Shown: positions 25,101 to 38,130 of the stretch, piece after piece
Layout: the number at the start of each line of letters is the position of its first letter
Position numbering within the stretch: the first letter of the stretch is position 1
Assembly: GCA_944472135.2 (NCBI GenBank)
Contig: OX235270.1
Span: 144,785,632 to 144,849,631 of the forward strand
Direction of reading: 5' to 3'
Source of the DNA: Trichobilharzia regenti
Lineage: Eukaryota > Platyhelminthes > Trematoda > Strigeidida > Schistosomatidae
DNA length: 64,000 nucleotides
Notes under the pieces: model-generated
Told to the model about the DNA's origin: nothing
Databases searched by the model: none
The model's input: only the letters and a program-made list of their open reading frames with translations
Translations under genes and position numbers: made by a program

Positions 25101-28100
25101 CCTAAAATATGGTAAAGATAGGTTGATGATACGACATATACACAATTCGTTCTTGGAGAAACTGAATAACCTATCTTGCAGAATCTAGTTTACTTCGAAA
25201 GCAGAATGAGACTCGGTGGACTACCATTTCTAGACTGCCTAGTTAAGACGAGGGAAAACGGACATTTTAGTATATCCATATTCAGGAAGAAAACCCACTC
25301 CAACAACAAATATTTAGACTTCGGATCATCACACCCGATCATCGCAAAGGTACCAGTAGTTTCAAGTCTCCTTGAACGAGCGCATTCCTTGATAACGGAT
25401 GAGAAAGAAAAAGAAGAAGGAATATCAAACACTACTGAGACTCTCGGGCAAAATAACTACCTAAAGAACTTCATCAACATAATAAACACTGACATTAAAT
25501 ATGATCGAAAATGTATATCGAAAACATGGACCTCAAAAGTTGTCATTCCATATAGAGCAGAGACATCAGACGATATTAGAAGAGCAGTACTCAATGAGCT
25601 CGACATCAGATTTATCTTCAAAACATCATATACACTACAAAGCAACCTTGTTCATGTAAGAAACTACATTTCAAAGGATTTTAAATCTAATAGTTTCTGT
25701 AGTTTGGTTTGTAAGGGTTTGTTATGTTTTTACGAGTTGATCACGGATTGATATCAGTTAGAGAAGCATTGAAAACGATGGAGTATTGGACAGCTGCTGT
25801 TTCATCCTAGTTTGGGAATCATCGCCAGTACGCACCCACTATAGGCGGTTCGAACCCAGGACCTTCCGGTTACAAGACAAGCTGGCTCGTATACCATTCA
25901 GCCACTGGGGCCCGTATCAATGGCTCATGAATTCTAACTTGAACTAGAAAAGCTTGAAAAATCATCAGCCATAGAATCCGATCATAAAATTGATTCGGAC
26001 AATATTGAAATAATCCAGAAAAAATTTCAGAAATCACAAAAGACGTCTAATGTCAGAAGTCCTTTATGTCAAATGGAATCCAAACTGTCTGAATAAGAAT
26101 GATGGACTAAGAATTTGACATGGTTACAACAGCGCCCCCTTCCCGCATGAAATCACAAAATCAACGCGAATGTGATAAGCAATTTCATCATGTAACATAT
26201 TGTGCTTAATTAATTTGTTATATATAAGCCAATGCTCACTAGAGACTGGTCGTATTTAGGCAGTTAACCTAGGGTTCTAGTGTGAAGCCTTGACTAGTAG
26301 GGTACAGCAGGTTGAAGATGAGGCAGTAACTCATCGAAGAAGACATTGCGAAGTGGTTGCGCTATGTCATGAATTGGTAGAAGTTAGAATTCATGGGCTG
26401 ACTGGCCGCTGGATTGGATCGGGTCCCAGTGACTTAATGGTCTATGAGCTTCCTGGCCTTGTAACCAGAAGGTCCCGGGTTCGAACCTTGGCGGTGGGTG
26501 CGTACTTCTGAAGAGTCCCAAACTAGGTGGGACGAAACAGCTATCCAGTACTCCTTGGCTGGTTTTCCAATGATTCTCTAACTGATGTCACCTCATGATG
26601 AAACCGTCGAACCAATTCTGGTTTAATAATAAATTTGACAAGTCTACTATCATCATTAAATGGAGAAATGTTTTGCTGTTCATTCATCATTCGGGAATAC
26701 AGAAACTTTGATACTAATGAATACCATACACCTAATTCCCAAATTGCTAAAAGTGGACTTGGTTTGGCCATGTATAACTCTGCTCTTATTTCTCATCACT
26801 TATCTCCAACCATAACTATAACTATTCATCACCACACTGTATTGCCTGCACAAGATTATTGATTGTCACACCTCATACACTGTGATTCATCTTTATTCGT
26901 AACTGACATTAATCTCTGACCCATGCTACCAATTGACATAGAAAACGTCATATCACTGTATCACTTTGTTGTGAATTAATAAGGAAGAGAGACAAGGGGA
27001 GAGATCTTTTTGCTGAATTAGTGATCTTAGAACACATTACATGGAAATTTTTCATACTTGAATAAATCTGATTGGTTGGCAAGCCCTCTAGGGTTAAACA
27101 AATTATCCAATGAGGTTATTTCACGTCAAAAACGTGAGCTAAATCCATACTTGAGGAATAAACACTTCTCCCCTAACCACTGACTTAAAATTTTGATCTG
27201 AGTTTTGGCTGCTTCCTATCAATCTGCCCCGCACTACATCATCAACACTGAGAGAAAGAGAGAGAGAGATCCCGGAGCTCTATCTTAGCTCTATTTGTAT
27301 CTTTTGATCTTTGATTCAGACTACTGAGGAGTTGGAAGTGCAGTCGGAGCACACTTTAGTAACACTATTGATTTCAGAGTATATGTCAAAATGATATAAG
27401 TTTCACGAGAAAATCACAAATAAGAGAAAACAACACTAGACTTACTTGTAGTTTGTAGAGAACACGATAAGGCGATGAATTCAGTAGTGTGTATGGATTA
27501 CACACTAGATTATATTGTGAATGCACACTTCCACTACCATTTCGTCCATAACGAAGTGATTTAAATGTAGGCAAACAGGCTAGCAATAAGCGTACAGGAT
27601 GAATAAAACTGAATGTTGAAGAAAAATATGCACCAGATGTTGTTCCTGTAGAAGAACTGTGGAGCTTTTTCCCTGACTGTGAATTAAGACAGAATAGTTC
27701 TGATTCAGCTAATTCAAAGAGAAGTTCATAAACTGCTGAATCTTGACCTAAGCATATGCTTGGCAGAACAGTATTGACACTTGAAGTATTCGTTGACACC
27801 GACTGATTTGTATTCGACAAGTCAACCGACAAATCTACCAATGATTGTTTTGCATTTAAACTGAGAATTGATGAACCTCTAGACATTAGATTACTTCCGA
27901 TAGATGGAATTTCTAAACGTTTTCTGAAAGAACTTAACAGTCCAGTTGATTCATCGTGTGCTAAAGTATACCTGTTAGAAACAGTATTAGTAGGATTATT
28001 TAAGCCTTCATTTGTTAATTCCAGTGTAGATAAATAAGCACCAGCCAATGAAAATGAACTACTATACAGGGAGTTATTCGACATTCCTTGGAGTGGTGTG

Positions 28101-31100
28101 GCTACAGAAGAGACAACACTTGTATTGCTGATCCGACTACGTGAACGACTGTTCGACTCTGCATAAAATCGAACGATTAAATGACGACCAACCTGTAGAA
28201 AGTTAAATAGAGGACATAAAATCGAAATATATATGAGAGTGATAATAGTGAATTAATTATTAAAGTAAAGGCAAACTAAGGGTAGAATTGGAAATTTAAG
28301 AAAACAAGATTTTTTCACCACGAATGACTACTGAAGATGTTAAGACCAAGGTAGCATAAGAGACTGGAAGAACTTTCTCTGTATACGGAGTTCTACGGCC
28401 GACAAAATGATCAATGGATATGTGAAGGATAAACTGCCACTTTGAACCAATTCAATGTGTGCTGATAAATTCACCTGCTCGTGTGGAGCTAGTTATATTG
28501 CCTGCACAAATTGCACACATTCCAAACGCATCTTTGAACATTATTCCGGCATGGTTAGCAAAAGGAAAATGCAAGACAATTATTAGCTCAGTTCTCGAGC
28601 AATTGCTGAACTCAAGCCACACAGCTCCACCAGAGTCGTCTTTCGAGATTATCTACAAGGTGAGGCCAAATGGTGCGAAGGGAGTCAGGTTTCGACATTT
28701 GCGTGTGGTGGAGGCTCTGGCAATTCGTCAATACAACCCTGTATACAAAAAAAAGTATACAGGCGGAACTGACAAGGATATCAAAGACAGAATCGGAAAA
28801 GCAAGGCAAGCTTTCATTACTCTTAAGTCTGTGCAGAAGTCAACAGCACTACTCAGCATGATTATAATAAGATCCGGATTTTCAACTCCAATGTAAAGTC
28901 AGTGCTACTATACGGATCAGAGACTTGGCGCTTCACAAAGAGCACCTCAAACAAACTACAAACCTTCATCAACACTTGCCTTTGCTAAATACTCAAGATC
29001 AGGTGGCCGGTCAGAAAAGATCAGCAACAGCGATCTCTGGCAATGAGTGAATCAACCAGGAACCGATTGTGAAACAAGTAGGCAGGAAGCAATGGGGATC
29101 GATTGGCCATACTCTGAGGAAACCATCAAGTGAGTGACATCACTAGACAAGCCATTGCTCGAGTGGAACCCGGAAGGGAAGTGGGCGGCGAGTTGGTCGT
29201 CAGTGCAAGAGTGATTTGGAGGAGGTCATGTGAAGATGAGATGAAAGCGTGTGGGCAGACTTGGTGCCAGGTGAAAACGTTGGCAGAGAACCGAACGCAA
29301 TGGAGACGCGCAGCTGAAGCCCTATGTTCCTCTAGGAACTAAAGCATATAATAATTATATATATATATTCTAATATAAAGTTTTTGTTAATGTTCCAGTA
29401 GAGAAAGAAATTTATCAAGGGAGCCAAATGTATAAAATATTAATGTTCCTTTGGCTTTCAAGTGGGACACATCTCCACTTTGTCGTATTTTTCTCGGTCC
29501 TTTTTAGCTTACCCATAGTCTCTTATCTCTGTCTAGCACTATCTCCTCCATGCTACCCTCAGAATCACACGCGCAACTCATCGTTTCCCATTCGGGTTCC
29601 ACTCGAGCGACGGCTTCACGCGCAATATCGTCCGACGGTCTCCTCAACGCGTGCTCAACCCATTTCCATTTTCTCCTGGATATTTGTTAGGCAATAAGTT
29701 CTTCGTCAGTTAGTCCCATAGTTTCTTGTTACCAACTATTTCTAGCCACCCGATCTCCAATATATAGCGAAGACAGTCGTTGATGAAAGTCCGCAACCTA
29801 TTGGGACTGCTATTCGTGACGATCCCGCCAAGCTTTTGACCCGTATAAAAGAAATAACTTAACAATAGTGTTGAAAATCCGAAACCTGTTGTTTATCCTG
29901 AGGTGTACAGACGACTTCCAAAATGATTCAGACTGATGAGGGCATACCTTGCGTTTCCAATTCTTGTTGGCTTTCACATCCTCATCCGTTCAGCTGGTTG
30001 TGGTTGGAACAATGCTTTCTGGATAAGTGAAGACAGGAAGTGACCTCTTTCAAGTTTCTCCTGTCGATGATGATTGGTGCTGTTTGCTGTTGCTTTCGGT
30101 TAGTTGTCTTTGTCAATCCCATCCTCTTCATGTACACCTGAATTCCTGTCTTCGTTGGCAGCCTCTTCAGCCAGTTTGGTGTTTTTCACCTTTAGATCTT
30201 CCAATTTGTGTGACATTAGACATAAACTATCCACGAAGTCTATATTCTCTATGGTCTTCTTGTCTGTCCAACGTATTCCTGTTTTGTCGCTTCCCATAGT
30301 CTAACGCAGAATCCAATCCTCCACAACTAGGAATATCATTGGTGATAATAAGCCTTGTCTTACTCCAGTATTCACTTCTAATGCCTCGCTGTGTTCTTCA
30401 TTGTGGATCACCTGACACGTGGCACTGTCGTATAGCCAGCTGTTGAACGAAGTTGATAAAGACTTGAGGCAAGCCGAATGCGTTGAAGTAGTTTCCGAAT
30501 TACTTCGCAGTCAACGCTGTTGAAGGCTTACTTAAAGTGTGACATACTTAAAAGATATTTACAGAGAACTTTAGGCTAAGAATTTGAAGAGGTAGTATGT
30601 TTTCACGAAATCCACATGTATGTTTGAACATGAAAACACATTTATTTATTTATTTATATTTCATAATAAGCTGATCTTATACTAAACTTTTCAAATAAAC
30701 TAACAGTTAAGACCTAAGTGCCTAAAACCATACACCTCTGATTAACTGAGATGAGCGGTCGTATACAGCTCACATCAACCAGTAGTACCTCCTAGCCAGA
30801 GCATCAAATTGATCTAAAAACACCGGCTCAACCGAGCAGCTAACCCAAAAATTGGGTGGTTTGAACTAATTGGCAACTGTGAGCCTAGTCAAACCGGATG
30901 CATCGTTGATGAGCTCGACCCCGAACAAGCGAAATACTCGTTCAGGGTTTAAATCACTTAGATATTCCTAACTAGCACCACTCACTGGTCTATGTGACTG
31001 TTAACCAGCTACTCTCCTCAACCAATCAGTAGTATGTATAGTTTCATGTGCGTACGCTCAGTCTCCTGATTACCACTTTCGCCATCAAGCAGATTACTTG

Positions 31101-34100
31101 TTTTGTAATCTCCGTAACTTGGTTTTCAGAGAAGACTACATTGGAATTTTACCATTCAACTGTGTAGATTGGAAACTGATGACCAACTTGCAAATTTGAT
31201 TTAACAATGAACTTTTCTATAGTTTGGTTTGTAAGGGTTAGTTATGTTTTGAAGAGTTGATCATGAATTAATATCGGTTAGAAAACCACTGAAAACCAGG
31301 GAGTACGGGATAGCTGCTGTTTCATCCTAGTTTGAGAATCATCGGCAGAACGCACCCACCACCACGGTTCGAACCCAGGACCTTCCGGTTACAAGGGAAG
31401 CTGGCTCGTATACCACTCAGTCACTGAAACCGGATTCAACGGTCAACTCATGAATTCTAACTTCTACCAATTCATGACCCCAACTAATGTCGTCGGTGGG
31501 ACATCCATCCTCAGACGTGACATCTGGATGGAGCTCACTGGTCACGACATCTCACCAGAACTCCAGGAAACTCCATCCTGTAGCAAGTCACTAGCGAACA
31601 TCAGATTAATTTTCTATAGTTAGAATTCATGAGCCATTGAATCGGGTCCCAGTGGCTGAATGGCATACGAGTCAGCTTGCCTTGTAACCGGAGGGTCCCG
31701 GGTTCGAATCCCAATGGGTGTGTACTGCCGATGATTCCCAGACTGGGATGAAACAGCTGTTCAGTACTCCATGGTTTTCAGTGGTTCTCTAACCGATATC
31801 AATCCATGATCAACTCGTAATATCAATGAACAATAAAATTTCAATTAAAATAAACAAGGTGATAAGGGATTTAAGAAAAGGAAGAATAATAATTAACACC
31901 AGGTTTCGTACTATTACAATGAAGATCAAGTGAATACCTGCTACCCGCAATATAACTACTGAACTAAGCAGAAAACAGAATTTTTAACAGTTTGAAAAAA
32001 TGTGGGCATTAGGTATGCGATATAAAAGTTGTTTTTGTATTTCCCAATGAATGAATGAACAACAAAACGATATTGTTGTTTTCACTGACGTTTAGCTATT
32101 TAATACCGCTGCTAACAGCTGTATCAAAGTATTATTAAACCAGAATTTAGGAAAATCTCAGTTTGGCCAACTTGACAATGTAAAAACTACCCCATGCTGA
32201 TGAACGATGATTAAGTTGTTATATTATATAAGCTGAAATTTTGTAAATTTTGGTTTAATAGTAATTTGATAAGTCTGTTGGCAGCATTAAATAGTGAAAC
32301 GTCAGCAAAAACAACAATATCGTTTTGTTATTCATTCATTCATTGGGAAATACAAAAATAACTTTTACACTAAGGAAAGAGAATTGCTACCTAAGGGCTA
32401 TGTGGATAAATTAAGGTTTCTTTACAGTTTTATTTAACCTCGAAATGTAAGATACTGAATAACTCAGTTATTCATATGAATAAATATATTCATATATTTC
32501 ACGGATAATATAAGTCTGATTTCTCACAAAGTGAAAAGCAACAAGTTGGCAGATGAAGCACCAAAGTTAGAACTTCCTTCATATGAACATAGAGAAAACA
32601 GAGGTGATGATGAAGATTCCTGGCCAACAGCAACAGCCACTACAACAACAACAACAGACAACAATCAGCTAGCATAAGTGGAAATAATCTGAAAGAAGCA
32701 ACCTCTTTTATCTGCCCACCCACCTCGAAAGTATCGTCTCAACTACAGGCGGACGGAAGTGACCAGGATATCAAAGCAAGGATCGGGAAAGCGAGACAAG
32801 TTTTCATTACTCTCAAGTTTGTGTGGAGATCAACACTCAGCATGGAAAATAAGATCCGGATTTTCAACTCTAGTGTGAAGTCAGTGCTACTTACTATACA
32901 TACGGATCAGAGACTTGGCTCCGCGCCAAGTCACGAAGGACACTTCCAACGAACTACAGACCTTCATCAACAGTTGTTTTCGCTCAATAATCAAGATCAG
33001 ATGGCCGGTCAGAAAAGATCAGCAACAGGGAGGGATCTTTGGGAGCAAACCAACCAGGAACCGATTGTGCAACAAATCAGCAGACAGAAATGGAGATGGA
33101 TTGGCCATACTCTGAGGAAACCATCAAGTGACATCACATGTCAGGCCATCTCTCGAGTGGGATCCGAATGGGAAGTGGCTAGTTAGTTGGTATTCAGTGC
33201 GAGGATGACATGAAGGAGGTCATGTGAAGAGGAGATGAAAGTATGTGGGCGGCAGACGTCGAGCCAGGTGAAAGCATTGCCAGAGGACCGAAGGCAATGG
33301 AGACTTGTGTCTGAAGCCCTATGTTCCTCTAGGAACTATATATATATCCGAGAATGGTTATAACTCATCAGATGTACTAAAATAAATAGCTTTCTATCGG
33401 AAGTCAGCAAATTGTCTGAGTCTAACGGTCTTAAACTGAATCCTTCTAAGTGTCAAACTGTTGATTTCAGCCTAAGATGTAAACGACAGTTAAAAGAAGT
33501 CATCGATTCTCATGACACTTGTAAAATTGACGACAATGATATAGGAATCAAATCAGAAATTAAGTATCTTGAACTCATTCTCTCTTTTGATCTCTCCTGG
33601 TCTTCCCATGTCTTAGCTATCTCCAGTAAAATATTCCGCCTGACATTTTACATTAAGAAGTTAAGACACTCGGGTATAACTCAACCACTCCTCTTACAGT
33701 TCATAAACTCTTGCATCCTACCTATTCTTCTTTATTGTTCACCCTTATTCTTTCCTGGTTTGCTTAAAAAAGACTATGTCACAATTCGTAGAATACTGAA
33801 GACTGTCAATAGAGTGAGTGGTGTCCCAGTGGACCACATAGTTAACGTCGTTGTCGATAGGCATTTGACTTCGTGCAATAAATTTGCTAAAGGGATTTTG
33901 TCTGACTTGGAGCATCCGCTTTACCCTCAGCTTTCACCTTGCATCTCCTCAGGTAGAACAAGGAGTAACTTCAGAAAACTGTATGCTCGCACGTCTAAGT
34001 ATAAGAAGTCTATGATACCATACTTGGCATGTATTTTATGTGATGAAAAATGTCAGGCAAGAATTAACTAACCTTCTTTCATCTAGTAAATAAACAATTT

Positions 34101-37100
34101 CCTCCATCCATCCATCTTATATACCTTCAAGTTTTACTTTTATTACTTCTATTATATTTATGGTCCTGTTAATTCTCTGTTTTACTCTCATAATTGCAAA
34201 CACCAACTTATCTCCATGACGGCTGTAATCTATGTTTTTTCCTTCACCATATCATGTAGAAAGAACATTATATTCAATATTTTTAAACATGTTAGGATTT
34301 CTATACCACATTGCCAATACTGTGTGAAACAAGCCCACGGTAATTTTCACTTGTATTATTATTATTATTACCCTAGCTGTTATCATTATTATTGCTATTT
34401 CCATTTTATATGCTGCATGTTTTTGACACTACCTCTATTGTAAATGTGGAAAATTTTCTGTGATTAATTTTATTTATAATTTGAGGAAATTAGATGCAAT
34501 ATTGTGATTAATGCTGAAAATTCCATTCTGTATCACAAGTACTGTTTTTGGAATAAAGTAAATCATTATTATTATTATTATGTGATTTAGGCGAACGGTG
34601 ATCAAACGTAAAGTTACCTGAAATCCAAGTTCACCAATAGGCATTCGGTTTAAAACAGTGTCTAGTGGCTGTGATGATTTCTCTCTACCAGCTGATTTAA
34701 TTTCATTACGTTGACTTGACATGTCGTGTGAAAGCATAGTCTTCACAACCGGTTCTTTTGAAGATGAAGACAATGAGCAGACTTTTGGTTCTGGTGCTTT
34801 TTCAAGTGATAGTGTAGCTGCTGTCCACGATGGAGAGATATTATTGTCTTGTCGATAATTCGACTGAGATTGAAAGGCGAATAAATATGCACTTGAGGCA
34901 AGATAAGCTCTGTCTCTGATTGAACTTAGCGGTTCATTTGAATGCGCCAATAGTAATATTGGTTCATCGCTAAGATCTGAATACTGATAAGAGTCGCCTA
35001 ACAGATTAGCATTACTAGAAGACAATTTATTCCCAGTTTGATTTAAACAAATCGAAGGATTATTAGTTGGAAGAGACGACTGGCCTTGTTTAACAGTTTC
35101 AACTTTGACAAGCAATGGCATATCCCAACCTCGATATGTACATCCATGAGGTTTCCAGTTCGGATGTTGAGTACGAGAACCAAACATTTCATCCTATACA
35201 CGTTTAAAAGTAAAAAAAATTATATTAATCTCAAAAGAATATATATATATATATGGACTATTTTAGAAAACCAAAACATGATCCAAAGTCCTGAATTTGA
35301 GAATTACAACAAAACATTACTGAAGATAAGGTATGCATGAAATGATTTCTTCATTTGTTAAACAGTGGATTGCTTAAACCTTGGGCTACCAAAATTTCCA
35401 TCCGACATACTGCATTTATTTCTTCGGATTTATTTTGTTTTAATTATTCAATTATGTGTCCTAATCGTATTGTTTACTCTCGCGGTTACTTAAAACGTTT
35501 CCAACCGGCTGATTTACTAGTTTCTTATAAACTTAAGAAAAAGCTTCATGGTGGATGGCAACGAGCTTTAAAGCCTACTCCAATGCATTTGATGACTGTT
35601 ACTGTGATTATGAGCACAAATTGCAGGTCATTATCGAACAAGATTAACTACTTGCATTCTCTATTATACTCAAATGTATATTGTAATACTGGTGTAATCA
35701 CTCTTCAAGAAACTTGGCACCACGGTTCGTATGACGATAATTTAGTCTTTTTAAGTGGTTTCACAATGTACAGACAGGACCAATGCAGTTCAAAGAAGAA
35801 GAGAGGTGGTGGTGTTGCCACTTTTGTTAATTCTCAGTGGTCTACTGCCAACAACGTCAGCTTCAAATTCTCAAATGACAATATTGATTGTATAACTGTA
35901 AAATGTCGACCTAAACACTTATCTAGGTATAGCTTCATTTTTGTCACAAATATCTATATCACACCTTGTTGCAGTCCCTCAGAACTATCTATCTTCGCTG
36001 ATGAATTCACTATTTTTCCTGCTGCTTCGTTTGGTAACTCCTTATCTATAGTGACTGATGACTTCAACTCCAGCGACTGCTGTTTTATTACATTGCTGAG
36101 CCATGAAAATGTTGTTAACTTCCCAACTCGACAAGATACTTCCACTTGATTTAGTATTTATAAATGATTCTGGAATATACAAAGCTCATAAAAGAGCCCC
36201 GCTCTTCAATTCTGATCACTATATTGTACGAGTTTTACCCAAAATCTACGGAAAATTACACAGCAAAGCCTTCTAAAACTTGTCTAAGAAAGTTGTTCAC
36301 AGATGTAACGTACATCATCTTAGAAACATGTTCAGTGACACAAGATGGAATGTGTTTAATGATGTTTCACTTGATGACACTATCCCTAATAATACCTCTT
36401 TTCTGAAATTCTGTTTTTAAATCTGGTTCTTCAAGCCATAAACTTCGAAGTTTCAGTAGCGATAGTGATGCTTTTGTGCGGTGGTATTGCTAGAACAACA
36501 CCCAACCTTTCCCCTTCATCGAGCTACACTGCCTACCGTCTAAGTGGAATTCATCAGTGGATTGGCGTGGTTGACCAGCATCCCACCTCTGAACTACCAA
36601 GGCACTCAGCTCTAAACACTACTTTCAACTAAACTGTGGGATTTGCGATTCCAGAAGTGATAAGCCAGAGGTGAAGAGTATTTTCGTAAGTGTTTGTGTA
36701 GCTATTATCTTATATTTTTTCGACAAAGATGTAGTCGAAATCTCCCTATATTACTCAAAATAATTAATACTATCTCAAAACCACGAAATCTGTATTACAC
36801 TTACCTGAGGTACATAACATATTCTTCGGTAGAGTTTACTGTAACAGTTCAGAAATTAGACTCTGAGATTGGCTGAACAGATAATAGGGTCGCTATGAGT
36901 GTATCGAAAAGCTAAAAGCAGTATGACAAATGCATGACAGTATATACTAGTTATTAACTGAGATGAGTAGCTTGATGTCAATAAGAGTAACCAGTAGTAC
37001 TTGATGGCCAGACCATCGAAGTGATCTACCTACCAGACAACCGTTCTGTTCATTTCGGTTGAGATTAGTTAAATTAGGCACAACGCTGATAAGCTCGATA

Positions 37101-38088
37101 GTCCAGTGTGTAACCCACTCCGATCTGGCTAGCAAGCATTGCTGGGGTTAGCGTGAGTGATGCACAACTCCCCACGTCAATCAATCAGCGGCATATAGTG
37201 TCATGTGTTCATGCTTGCAATCGTGATTACTATTTATCGTATCAAACAGGTCAAACACACACTTTGATATGGACGATTTCCATTTCCACAAAGAACACCG
37301 TGATAAAATGTCACCTTGAATTTAGCAAACTGTAAATCGCTTTCCAGTTAAGAGTAAAACAATCGTATGATCCAACTGACGCTTTATACTAAACCCTGGC
37401 TTAACTGACGAGAGAGAAAGAGAGTGAATTAAAAAATGCACAAAATAAAATGCACTACTCACCTCAACTGACTGAATAAAAGCATAAACTAATCCGAGTA
37501 AACGGCGTATAGCTAATTTAGCTGCAGTACGACTGCAGTGTTTTGCTTTTGTCGCCGGCCCAATGCCCAACATCAGTGCAGCTAACAGTTCACCAGTTTC
37601 TGCCAGGACTGATGTGACACCATATTCAGTGACTAAACCACGACCCAAAGCATAATTAGCCTAAAGTAATAATAATAATAACAATAATAAAATCAAAAAC
37701 GCAGATGAAAGGTTTCTGACGACAGAGCGCCAAAATAAACATGAAGACAACGAGTAAACTAGCAAGCTGTCGTCTTAAACACGAATTGTATGCAGATGAC
37801 TAGAGACGGATGATGTGGCATCTTTCAGTCGCCTTACAACTTCATCAATCAGAAAATGTACATAAATTTCAACCGAAATACCCAAGCTTTTCTGGAAATT
37901 CAGTTATAAAGTTATCCAGGGTCCTTCATTGTCCAGTAATGCATTTTATTAATAGAATATATATTATTATCATAATAAAGGTTTTTGTATTTCCCAATGA
38001 ATGAAAAACCATATCTTTTTGTTTATTATAATGAATATCATATACCCAATGCCTAAATTTTTTCAAACCGTTAAAAATGAACTTGGTT

Positions 38089-38130
<42 letters not shown>

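Noticed and set aside
27241..27275. GA-rich run as a possible promoter or regulatory site
   Set aside because: Simple repeat without other promoter signals, inside intron 10.
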